Assembly (NCBI GenBank): GCA_013350335.1
Contig: CM023541.1
Location: 34,464,739-34,528,738 of the forward strand
Direction of reading: 5' to 3'
DNA: 64,000 nt
DNA from: Chimonanthus salicifolius
Lineage: Eukaryota; Streptophyta; Magnoliopsida; Laurales; Calycanthaceae
Under the pieces are notes generated by a model. The model was not told where the DNA came from. It saw only the letters and a program-made list of their open reading frames with translations, and did not search any database. Shown one piece after another: positions 1 to 12,800 of this stretch. How positions within the stretch are numbered: the stretch's first letter is position 1; each line of letters begins with the position of its first letter. The translations under genes were made by a program, and so were the position numbers.

Positions 1-834
1 TCATGCTTTTTCCTCAAGTATTTGCCACTGAAGAAGAAAAATAAAAATAGAGAAATATTCTTTTGAAGTAAAAAATAGAGAAATATTGGAGAAATGTTAT
101 TCATATCAAAGGAATTCTCTTAATAGAGGTACTCCACAATTATCTTTCAAGAAAAAGAGAAGTATCCTGCTCTTCTTAATCAAAAAGATTCATATCTCAA
201 AGAGGTTGACAATAAGTTATTTCAAAATTGACTATTTGTTCCTTTGTTAGAGGTGTTCCAAAAATGTCTGATTGGAGAATGGAAGGATCTGCACAATTAC
301 ATGTTCATTCATCACTTCGTGAAAAACATTAGGTATGAATATGTCAGATGCGTGTCACTCAATTGGTGAAATAATCATCTTCATCATCTAAGTCATTTGT
401 CCCATCAATCTAAGGTTGACTCTCATACTTGGATTTGGAAATTTGTTTCATTGGCCAATTACCTATATGATGAATAATCTCTCCCAAAAAAAACATGTTT
501 TCTTTTACTGGCACAAAAAAAAAAAAGGTTGCGAATGAATAAGATATTGAGGAATTGCCCATATCTAAAATCAACATTATTGAACTGTCCAAGATGTAAA
601 CACTGTTACATGTTAATGTTTTTGAGCACTATACAAAGAATACAGACCCTACAATATATACAAAAATAGTCTTCCAAAGTGTTTACACTTTACAGCCTAT
701 TAAGTGTTCCCAAGGACTGAGGAGTTTAGATAAAAATAGCCTTCAAAGAATGGTTAGCAAATTTATTCCATTGGTTAAAGTCAGAGCCACGATCCTTGCC
801 CAACACCATTACTTAATAAGAAAAAGACACTTAC
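1..834. other. KEA intron, no exon seen
   Basis: AT-rich intron sequence after exon 16 of the antiporter gene. No further exon and no recognisable transposon domain was found on either strand. Confidence 0.7.
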
Positions 835-893
835 CTACTCACATCAAGAGCAACAAATGGAATTAATCGCTCAGAAAGAAGCTGTGCAATGAT
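835..893 (-). CDS. KEA1/KEA2: KEA exon 16 (last exon seen)
   Basis: Nineteen codons plus two bases, [19 protein letters not shown], with donor gtaagt at 834. The next expected block (DRVAIGRSLDLPV in the family) was not found in 1-834, so the rest of the gene is outside the window. Confidence 0.93.
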
Positions 894-3800
894 CTACAAA
901 GAGGGAAAATCTGTTGTAATATTCCAATATATACAAATGCCTATAAATAAAAGTATAGATTTCACTTTAAGGGTCTCAAACTAAAAAGAATTGGGCACGC
1001 ACCTGGCCAACACGACCAAACCCACATATGATGATATGATCTTGCAAATCATCCGTCTAGATACACAAAATATTTAGAGAATCCAAAGATATAGGAGTCA
1101 GAATGTTTTCAAATCAAAGCCGTATCAATGGTGCATTTACCATATGAAAAACTCTTATGTAAGTAATGTAGGGATGATATGATAAAACTGTGAAGCATAA
1201 ATACAGAACCAACAACCAATTATTGAATCATCATTTTCTTGGTGAAGTGTTGAAGATCAACACCATGTCACCTATACACATCCAATGCACAATGCAAAGG
1301 ATCTAATATGTGAAATTATCAGCTGTTACTCACAATCCCTATGCAAGACCTTAGCTTTTGCGACCTTTTTCTCAAGCAAAATTCGCACATACATATGTAA
1401 CCATGTTGAACAACTCTGATGTAGGACACGTTGCCGAGATCCTCATGTGGATACTACTATTTTTATTTTATTTATTCTTAGTAGATTTTACTTTTGTTAA
1501 TTTTGTTTTTGGTGTCTTAGAGTAATTAGGAAACACAATTGCTATCTTCGTTGGAGTCCTTGTTTTAGTCGGATAGGAAAGCCAGGTCGGTGGCCTTCCC
1601 AATCGAGTCTAGAGTATTTTTTCCTATTTTCGAGTGTTGTTTTCTTATAAATACGGATGGATGTAAGAGAGAGAAGAACACAATGATAATGAATGAATAA
1701 AAATTATTGAAGGCATAGCCTTTTTCCTATCTTCTTCTCCTGTCATAGATACAGGCATATCTTCTTCTTCCTGCCAAGCTGCAGGTTGGTTCCGCATCAA
1801 TTGGTTTAGAGCCAAGTTCTCTGTATCTCTGTTATACAGATACGACCCTGTTTTGGAGGCAGGTCCCTGCATTATCAGGGAGATCGTGGTTTCCCCTCCC
1901 TTTGCCAAAAGGAAAAAAAAAAAACCACCACCCACAAAAAAAAAAACCCTGATATACCAACCTCTTCGAGCCCAGCCTTGTTTTCGCCCCATCCAGCAGT
2001 TCTGCCACCTCTATGCATCATCGCTCCCTGCTCCATTAGCTACTTCTGCAGTGATCTCGTCGTCTCCTTCCATCTACCAGGTACTGCAACGCATCTAGAC
2101 TTCTTCTTCTTCCATTTTCCACCTTCTTCCAACGATTCCTTCTTTTTTCCCATCCCTGTTTCCGCCTCCCTTTTCCTACCATTTTCCCCTTCGCTATTTT
2201 CTAGGGATTGAGGTTGCTCGTTCCTCTAAAGGGTTTTCTCTCTCAAAGAAAATATGCTCTAGATCTTTTACATGATGTTGGTTATGCTGGGAGCAAGCCA
2301 GTTGATACTCCTTTAGAAGTCAATATCAAGTTATCCGCTTCGGATGGGATTTTGCTTGATGATCCTGCCTTTTATCAACGATTGGTTGGGAAACTTATTT
2401 ATCTCACTATCACTCGGCCAGATTTATCTTATGTTGTAGCAGTCGTAAGTCGATTTATGCATGCCCCACGTGATGCTAATCTTCAAGTTTTCTTTTGAAT
2501 CCTTCGGTATCTTAAGGTTCATCCTAGCCGAGGATTATTTTATTCACGACAATCGAACATGCCAGTTTGTGGCTATTCAGACGTTGATTGGGCTGGATCT
2601 CCTGATGATCGACGGTCTACCTCAACCTATTGTATTCTCTTAGGATCTCATTTGGTTTCTTGGCGGAACAAGAAACAAAGTGTTGTTGTTCATTCCAGTG
2701 CAGAAGCAGAATACGGAGCCATAGTCAACACAACATGTGACTATTGTGGTTCAAACAGTTTCTTGCTGACTTGGGCTTTCCTTCATCAGAGGAACTTATC
2801 ATGTTCTATGATGATCAAGTTGCAATCAATATCGCTTCCAATCCAGTTTTCCATGAGCGTAGAAAGCATATAGAAATTGATTGTCATTTTCTTCAACATC
2901 ATAAATCCTCTGGTAATATTGTCACTCTATATCTGAAGTCCAAGGATCAATTACCTGACATAATGATAAAAGTCATTTCTCGCTCTCAATTAGATGATGT
3001 TTTCAGCAAGTTGGGCTTTATTGATATCTTCACACCAGCTTGAGGGGGAGTGTAATGTTTTTCACATGTCTTAATTCATGGGTTGACTAAAAGATGTCAT
3101 TAGGTATAATTATTTCTAATTTATTATTCTTTGCTTTTTTGCCGCCTTGATTGGCTCCTTGTAATCTATATATACATGTGTAATCTTTTTCTTCATGACA
3201 CAATACAATACATTCAAAAGAGAGAGATTCCTCTCCACCAATATTTTTCTCTTTTCCTTCTCTACTATTATTTTCTACATCCAATTTATTTTCTTATGAG
3301 GAAAAAGATATGTCTTAGAGATATGACATAGTGCTAATAATTTTTGCCTTGAGTAGTATAGCTATGATAAGTTGCCACAACTTTATAAGGATTTGCAGTA
3401 TGATACATAATGGAACAGGAAACACCTGCCTACCAAAGAAATGTATGTTCATTTTCTTCAGAGGTAGAACTGTAAGTTCATTTAGCGGAGCATCCCTCCC
3501 TAAGAAATGTACACCACATGTACAATGTATAAAACCAAATAAAAATTTGTCACATATGATAAGAAAGCTTGACTTCAGAATTCAGGAATTAAATGCTTTA
3601 CCTCACTTTCCACGGGCAATAAACTACGCACATCATGTTGCTCAAAACGAGAGGCAATTAGTTGGCCTCCAGCTGCTAACCATGGCGTGAGAGCCATAGA
3701 AATCCCCACAACCAAAAAGAGTAAAGATGAAAGTTGAGAAGACATTATTCCCTGCAACCATAAGTTAACCAAATAAGATTAAGACCATAAAACATCAAAA

Positions 3801-6800
3801 GAACACAAAGTACTGGAATATACCTTGCTTTAAAATTCAAACTGGATACTGACCTACCAAATGGGCAGTTGGTTTGGGACCAGTTGAACTGGCCAATCTG
3901 ATCAAGGTTTTGATACCGTGACAAGTGCATGGCATTACCTATTCTTTACATATGTTAAGTACTTTGAAGTTTATTTAATTATAAAAATACAAGATAAGAT
4001 ATATCAGAAACAAAATAATCAAACAAAAAGGGAAACTCTGCAAATGTAGTGGCTTGGGCTAGTGGGAAAAAAGATCCCCCTTGGCATCTGATTGACATGG
4101 GGAGGCTATCCAGAGGCAGATTAACTCAGTTTTGTCACTTCAAGAGATTGAAAAACGGTGTAAGTGATTTTTTGGCGAAAGTGGGAGTTCAAAGGAATAG
4201 TCCATATGTTGAGTGGTTGTAACTTTTGTAGGTATATGGGGTGAGATATTATTTTTAGGATGTCATGGGAGTGAGATTTTTTTAACTTTGATGTGCTTGG
4301 TTTTATGCACAAGTCTTTTATCTTGTAGCTTTCTCTTAATAAAATTATCTATTTGTCTCTGTTCAAAAAAAAAAAGAACAGACAAAAGATTTTTGAAAAG
4401 GTTTACCCATAAATTAAAAGTTTATAAAGATATTATTAAAATCTCTTTCTGTACAAATGTTAAAATCCGTGTCTCCATAATCTGCCGTGCTGATGTCGAG
4501 TCAAGATCAAGAAGGCAGCACCAGATTGGCAGCCAATTGTAAAACCTAACCAAACCTTCTTAACGAGTTCTACCTTAAGAACAAATTGTGATGCTAGGCC
4601 TTTTAGCTGGTTTAGTTTAATTGAAGAAATATAATTATAGAAAAATAAAGAGTACAAGAGGGAGGTCTAAAAGGTATAGACCAAAGAGAAAAACAACAAA
4701 ACATAAAAACACAAAAACCACAAGAAGAGAACAAGAACAAAAACAGTCCCAACTACAATCATGCGACTCCTCTTCAAATGTAGAAAACGCCTTGAATAGA
4801 CCCCCCAACACCATTTTTGGTGAAATATTCCGCTACCCCATTTGTTGTGCACCTGATATGAACAAAGGGCACCTCAAGGCCCCTAACTAGTGCCTTGATT
4901 TCCCTAACTGTAGTAATCAATCTCCGGAGAGGTCGTTTCAAACCTTTGGCCCATTTTATGACATTTGCCGAATCTCTTTCTATAACTAGCTTCCCACCAC
5001 CTAGACCAATCCAAATGGACAAAGCTCTCCTAATACTAAAGAGTTCTACTTAGAATCTCTCGTCCCTATTGACTCTGTGAAAACCACCGATGTTTGACCT
5101 GTGTGATCTCTAAGAACACCCCCTATACCTGTCGGACCCAGTTTTCCCCTAGAAGCACCATCAGCATTAAATTTCCTGACCCCATGTTGAGGGGGTGACC
5201 GTTCCACTATGGCTTAGGATTTCGTTGTTCTTCCCTTCAAACAACCCTCCCACAATAATAAAAGGTCACTGGCTTTGAAGTCTTTGAATTCCTTGTGGGG
5301 CAAAAGGCAAGCGCAAAGTCTCTATTTGGCTTTTTGAAATAACTCGCAGATCTCAGTAGACTTTCTTTCAAAAATTCTAGAGTTTCTTTCAACCCAAGTA
5401 GTCCAAGAAATAACTGCTGGAATTGTGAACCACACCACCCTTCACTTATTACTGGGAAAAGGGAAAAATCAAGAGTTCAAGATTTTAGTCCAGGTACTTG
5501 CACGGACCCACGAAACACCCATTAAGTTGTAGAAATGACTCCAAAGGTGCCAAGCCACTGGACAAGTAACAAAAAGATGATCATTGTTTCTTCTAAAAGA
5601 CCACAAAGAGGGGCAACTACAATCCTCCTCTGATCTCATAAGGCCTCTCCTCCTAAGATCCATTCTTGTAAGAATTTTCCCCTTCACCACGCACCCTACA
5701 AAGGCATGCACCCTAGGGGGCGCCTGATTTTTCTAGACATGATAATGGGGCAATGACGACGACCTCGCTTGTTGTGAAACTACGTTCACCAAAGACTTGA
5801 TTGAGAAAACCCCAGAGGAATCACCTGTCCATACCAACTCATCTTCCTTCCCTAATGCCACCGGAAATTCACCTAATAGTCCTAAAAGTTCGTCCATACT
5901 TTCCTTTTCAAAGGACCTTAGCTCTCTCCTAAAATCGATATTCCAAAGGATGTTGGGACCTTTTACTCGATATTAGTCCTGAACTAAAGGTTGTTTGTTC
6001 CTTGCGACTCTAAACAATCTTGGGAGATTAACTCGTAGTGGTCTATCCCCCAACCAAAGGTCACTCCAAAACAAAATCCGCTCTCCTTTGCCCACTAGGA
6101 ATCTAAGACTTCCTTTAAAAAGGTTACCAACCGAAGACCTACCTTGATTGATTCTCCACCAAGCCCTCACCGTGATTGAACCCATTTTCTCCACCTCCTC
6201 TCCTAAGTTCCATCCATTTCTATTGTCAATTCCATACTTAGCACTCAAAACCCTAACCCATAGGGCATCCCTCTCCCTCCCAAAACACCAACCCCATTTG
6301 CATAACAACACTTCATTTCTGATTTGCAATGGAATGGCTCCAAGGCCTCCTTGCGATTTCGGTTTAGAAACCTCAGCCCAAGCAACGAGGTGAACCTTCC
6401 TTTTCGTCTCTTGGTCACCCCAAAGGAACCTTTTGAAGACCATTTCCAATCTATTGGTAACCCCTTTCGGCATCTCAAATTAGGACATGAAATAGGTCAG
6501 AAGGTTGATCAAAACGGATTTGATAAGAGTGAACCTACCACCCAAAGAAAGATATTTCCTATTCCAACCAATTAACCTTCTCTCCACCCTTTCAACCACC
6601 GGTGTCCAAAATTGTTTCCTTCTAGGGTTGCCGCCTACCGGTAGGCCGAGAAAAGTGAAAGGCAATCTCCCAACAGTTGGTAATAGAAGTTTCTCCAACC
6701 TTCTAAAAAAATCAATCATTCACATTATAAATGAGAAAAAATACCACCCAGCGAAAGAGGGTGAATTATTCAAACTTTACACAATCTTAGAACTTTGCAA

Positions 6801-9800
6801 AATATTTATTCTATAACAATCAATACAAATGCATCACAATTTTTTAAAATGAAATTAGATACATCACCACATTGGCTACATGGTTAATGGATTAGACACA
6901 GATTGTTCATACCAAATAACAAAATGCTTGATTGTATCGTGGGTGCCAAGTCACTGTTGCTCATGCAATGAAAAAACACCACAGGGAAAATTAATTTAGT
7001 CGTTTACCTAAAAGGCCCATTTCAAGGTCCCAAGAAGAGCCATTTAAAATATTTGAGCATCAACATACAAACTGTTCCATGAGATTCTGTCTAAACTAAC
7101 AAGGGAGATATGGAATTCTAAAATCTTGACAAGTAAGAAGCTGACAAACAATAAACAATAAAAAAATTAACCTGATTTACAGCCTCTCCAAAAGCCACAA
7201 ATGCAAATTCCCCACCAGGTGCAAGAAGCAGACCAACTCTAATTGCAGCTATCATTGAGATACCAAATAGTCTACCCACTATAGCAACCAAGATAGCCTT
7301 TCCACCAATCAAGAGGCTCAAACTTCCCAGAATAACTGGGAAGTTTGAAACAAGAAGTTTGGGATCAATAGACATTCCAACCTGAAAAATAATTGTCAAT
7401 TAAAACAAATGTCATCAATGATGCAGAGATACCAGTAAGGGCATAGAAACAGGAAACGGGGAATCAATGTTACCAACATCCCATTACCCAAAATCCAGGG
7501 CAAGTATATGTAAGTGTTTCCCACTTTAAAATATCCACATTTAGTTTTATGTTCCTCACTTGAAATATCTTGCCTGTGCCATTTTTTTGTTTTTAAAATG
7601 TCTACCAAGCATGATAGAAAAAGTAAGATCTTTATAGCAATCCTTCTATATATTTCTTATGAAAAAATTACAATTAAATCAATATGCTTTCATCAAAAAA
7701 CCTAAGAAAAAAGGATTTAAGGAATATTGTTCAAGTAATTAGAACCATCCAGTAACAATGTGGTGACTCAGTATCATGTTATGTCCCAAAATGACACATT
7801 ACGAATGTTGTCAAGTATCATGGTATCTTAGGGCGCCATCAATCTAATTAAGATCATTACCAAAAGAAAAAAGAAAAAGACCCTAAATATACAATACCAC
7901 TAAATCGTATTTGCAGATAACTGAACAGACGGACAAAATATTTCAGCTTATAGTACTTACTGTCATGAAAAAAAGACCCAATAGAAGACCACGATATGGA
8001 GCAATATCTGATTCAACTTGCAACGAAAACTCAGTTTCAGCCAAGAGCAAACCAGCCAAAAAGGCTCCCAATGCCATAGAAAGCCCTGCCTGTTAAGAGA
8101 AAAGGAACTCAAATCATCTGAAAAGAGGATAGAAAAAGATGGAATTTAGATTGTCTGAAAAAATGGACAGAAAAGGATTTATCATAAACCAGTATACCCT
8201 AGCAGTAAGGAGACTAGTGCCCAAAATAACGAGGAGGGTATTTGCAGAAAATATCTCGGCATTTTTGTTCTCTGCAATTTGCTTATAAATTGGCCGAAGA
8301 AACTGCAAATTTGAAAAAGAAAAACAAACAAATGAGAGAGAGTGCACCATTGGTTGAAGATAAAAACAAGCAGCAGCAATATGGTTCTCATCAAGGAATA
8401 TGAAAAAGGTCCTTCTAACTGTCTATATAATTTGCACTCTATGTTAAGCAGCAATTTGTGAGTTGTGCTTTAAAATTTTAGACGTCAGGTTGATAATTGC
8501 ACAGTAGTCCACAAATTGATTATTGTCAAATAGCAACTTACAACCACAAATCATTCAACAGGCCACATTTGTTGATTTAAAAGTATTTCTAATAAAGTAC
8601 GGACTCTTTTTCATTTTGGTGGTGGTGGGGTGGGGGTGTTAGGGATCCACATATTTCAACAGTAGCTTCTGAAAACTGAAGTAGCAAAGTACTTGGAGAT
8701 CTGGTTCTACTATGGTAAATATGATAAATATGAAATATCCAAAATATGGGTGTCTGATAGCAATTGGCCCATGGAAATAATTTGTCAAATTCAACTGTAA
8801 AGCCAACTCCAAATTGATGGGATAAATGGCTTAGATAATGATGATGATGATTATAATGATGAATTATCCAAAATGTAGTATTTACCAAACGCCCTCCAGC
8901 AATTATGGCAGTGATGGCAACTATAGCTTTTACAGCTGCCAACCCAAGAGCTTCTACTATGGCTTGAAAACCCACCTGAATACAGCAGAAAAGATTAGCC
9001 GTTTAAAAATAATTACAGCAACTTAACTAGTCAAAACTATAGTAAGAGGTAACATTCTACATAAGTTTCAATCATAGATAAAATGCAAGTGAATTACTGT
9101 ACAAGATATATGGAACAAGTCAAATTTAGCAAGGTAATAATAGTCACGGTGAATGGAGATAAATGGAAGCTGAACTTTAAATTACAACTCCAACAGAAAC
9201 CTAATACAAACTGAAATTTCACCATCCAGCACAAAGGGAAAACAAATGCAGCTCGAGAACTTAAATTGAGGAAGTGCTCTGTAGTGATAGACTAATTATA
9301 AAATGCCAAACTATGTAATGTATTGATTATTAATAACTGTTCCAAATATTCACTGGGAACAGTTATTGGGTCCAGCAAGGTGATTGGTGCCCCTCCACGG
9401 TTTCTCCTCCCAGTCACCTGTCGCCATCCTCCACCACCAGCGTTGTCCTGATTACCCTGGTGGTTCTGCCTACCTTATCCTCCTTGCTCCAGATATGTTT
9501 GCTCTCCCTCCCCCCTCTCTTCTTTCAACATTTACGATGACACGATTCCAGACCCAATTGGATCTATGATTTGCACCAATTGAGAACATCCAACTAAGTA
9601 GAAGGTAACCTCCCAACCCCATAACTAACCTCTATAGCAAGACTATAAAGCACATTCTCCTCTACTCCAATCTCGGGAAAGTGCTTTTGCTCAAATTGAT
9701 CCTCATGCCTGACACCAATTCCATGGAATACTCACTGGGCTTTGACTTTCATCAGTAATGCATTTGGTTATAGATGTTCACAATATTAATGTCAAGGACT

Positions 9801-12800
9801 GATTTTAGATGGAAACTAATTAATATGAACTGTTAATACTAAGTGTAATAGTTTTACACGTTTAGAAAATAATTAAAGCATATTTACATGATGGGAAGTG
9901 ATAGGACACAAGTGATTTTTATAACAAGGGACGACGGTGTACCTTTCCCCCACTTGGACTCTTCCAACTTGTAAGTCTTCTTTCAACATTTACGATGACA
10001 CGGTTCCAGACCCATTTGGATCTCAGATTTGCACCAATTGAGAAGACCCAAATAAGTAGAAGGTAACCTCCCAAACCTCTATAGCCAAACTATAAAGCAC
10101 ATTCTCCTCTACTCCAATCTCGGGAAAGTGCTTTTGCTCAAATTGATCCTCATGCCTGATACCAATTCCCTGGAATACTCACTAGGCTTTGACTTTCATT
10201 AGTAATGCATTTGGTTATAGATGTTCACCCATTTGGATCTATGATTTGCACCAATTGAGAAGACCCAAATAAGTAGAAGGTAACCTCCCAACCCCATAAC
10301 TAACCTCTATAGCAAGACTATAAAGCACATTCTCCTCTACTCCAATCTCGGGAAAGTGCTTTTGCTCAAATTGATCCTCATGCTTGACACCAATTCCATG
10401 GAATACTCACTGAACTTTGACTTTCATTAGTAATGCATTTGGTTATAGATGTTCACAATATTAATGTCAAGGACTAATTTTAGATGGAAATTAATTAATA
10501 TGAACTGTTAATACTAACAGCAATAGTTTTACACGTTTAGAAAATAATTAAAGCATATTTACATGATGAGAAGTGATAGGAACACCAGTGATTTTTATAA
10601 CAAGGGACGACAGTGTACCTTTCCCCCACTTGGACTCTTCCAACTTGTAAGTTTTCTATCAACATTTACGATGACACGATTCCAGACCCATTTGGATCTC
10701 AGATTTGCACCAATTGAGAAGGCCAAATAAGTAGAAGGTAACCTCCCAACCCCACAACCAACCTCTATAGCAACACTATAAAGCACATTCTCCTCTACTC
10801 CAATCTCAATGACAGTGCTTTTGCCCAAATTGATCCTCATGCCTGATACCAATTCCACAGAATACTCACTAGCCTTTGACTTTCATTAGTAATGCATTTG
10901 GTTATAGATGTTCACAATATTAATGCCAAGGACTATTTTTAGATGGAAACTAATTAATATGAGCTGTTAATCCTAAGTGTAGTAGTTTTACATGTCTAGA
11001 AAATAATTAAAGCATAAATAATATGATGGGAAGTGATAGGGACACCAGTGATTTTTATAAAAAGAGACAATGGTGTACCTTTCCCCAACTTGGACGATGA
11101 CAAGTAAACAAAAGAAAAGCCTGGTATCCCTTCTTATCAAAAACATTGGTGTCCCTATCAATTCCCTTACATGATGTATTCATGGTATAGCTAAAAGACA
11201 TAGAAGCATGTGAGTTTATCAACAACAGAAGAATGAAAATCAAAGTAGAAACATAAGTAATGTTTCAAAAAAAAAGTAGAAACATAAGTAAGCCTATCAA
11301 GAAAGTAGATGAGAATGTCTTGTACCCCTCCTTTAGAAGAATTTGGTGAAATAAGAGGTATCAGTATAAGCAAAACCACAACGGCCAGGTCCTGCCAGGA
11401 AAGCATAATAAAACAAGCAAGCATTAGAATGAAGGCCTTGTAGAACCAAAACAAATCTTGATAACTGTCAACTCTCACATATAGTTACAGTCACCTCCTC
11501 AAATGCAAAATCGGTCAAATAACATACCAAATGATATGCCCGTAAAGAAACTTGGAACCTCACCAAGGTAAGCATATCAATGGGTTGGGTGAACCTGGGA
11601 TGTTGTGGGCTGGGTTAAGGCCCATATTATGAATCTAAAAGACTGGATCAATCAGTTGAAAACTGAGGCATGAATATTATTCTAGTAGTGCTCAGTTCAT
11701 GATCATTGGTAAATGGGCCAAGTCCGGACCATTGTTAATATATATTATCATAAAGTTGATTCTACATGTAAAATATGGATATCAAGATCATTTTAGAAGC
11801 CTGCAAGGAGTGATAAATTCTTAATAGGATGGGCTCAAACTTCAGAAACGTGACATTTTTAGCACGACCAACTCTGATGTAGAGTTGTATATAAACCATC
11901 CTTGATCCAGTTTGTACCTCAACTGTCGGCAACAGGCCCCTTTTCATCGGCAAGGCAGTAGGCAATTTGGCATTGCCCCTTTTAAAGCAAGTTCAAAATG
12001 TTACAGGTTTTCTCAGCCAAAAGTGATCAATAAATGATAATTCAAAGTCCTCATCATGATATACTTTCACAATCTCTCTATAAACAAAGCTATCAAGGTT
12101 AGCATTGATCTCAAGAAGAGAGAAACTTGAATTAGTGCATTATAGAAATAGGAAAAGAACACCTGGAAGAGCAAAACAGAAAAGGTAGCACGGCCATGGC
12201 GTGATGTACTCTCCCCACGTTCCTGTAAAACCTGAGGGGGGAAAAGAAATACAATGGATAGGAATTACTTTTTCAACTTTAAATCAAAATTGCTGGACAG
12301 ACTAAGCATGGCATAAGAATTTTTTTTTTTTCTTTTGAATGGTAGCATGGAATAAGATTTAAAGAGAACAAATTAAAATAAGTTGAAAGAAGTGAAAGAA
12401 GAGAAGCTGGGAAACCCAACAAGAATTTTTCTTTTGGTCCCCTAATTGGGCATCTCAAACAGGATTAAGGATCCAGTACTATGCAATACAGACGTCACAT
12501 ACAGAGAAAAATCATATAAATATGGAATAAATACAACACTACAAGTAAATCTTCACTAATTTCTCAACAGGTTCAGTTGAATCGCTTAGTTCAACTATTA
12601 ATTTTTTTATCGATGCAATTATACCAACACTAATGAACTAACACCATCAAATTCTATTAACTCAGCTCAGAGAACAGTACAAAGGTTGACCTCTTGGGGA
12701 GTCACCTTTTGCACTTCTATACTCTACAATTCATGAGCAGCAGCAAAACCATCATCCCATCTACCCAGAATCAGCTTTCTAAGTTCTCCACTCAACCCTA

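Noticed and set aside
1..834. Search for the remaining KTN exons of KEA
   Set aside because: No reading matching the expected DRVAIGRSLDLPV or later blocks was found; the gene continues outside.
1645..1992. 115-codon open frame on the minus strand
   Set aside because: It runs across the LTR end and low-complexity A/T and CT runs; no protein-like composition.
2208..2498. Possible host gene encoding a copia-like RT
   Set aside because: Frameshifts, missing 5' part, LTR and polypurine tract show a transposon remnant.
7396..7705. Open frames on both strands near KEA exon 13
   Set aside because: They overlap exon 13 flanks and plain intron DNA; the frame is explained by the KEA exon.
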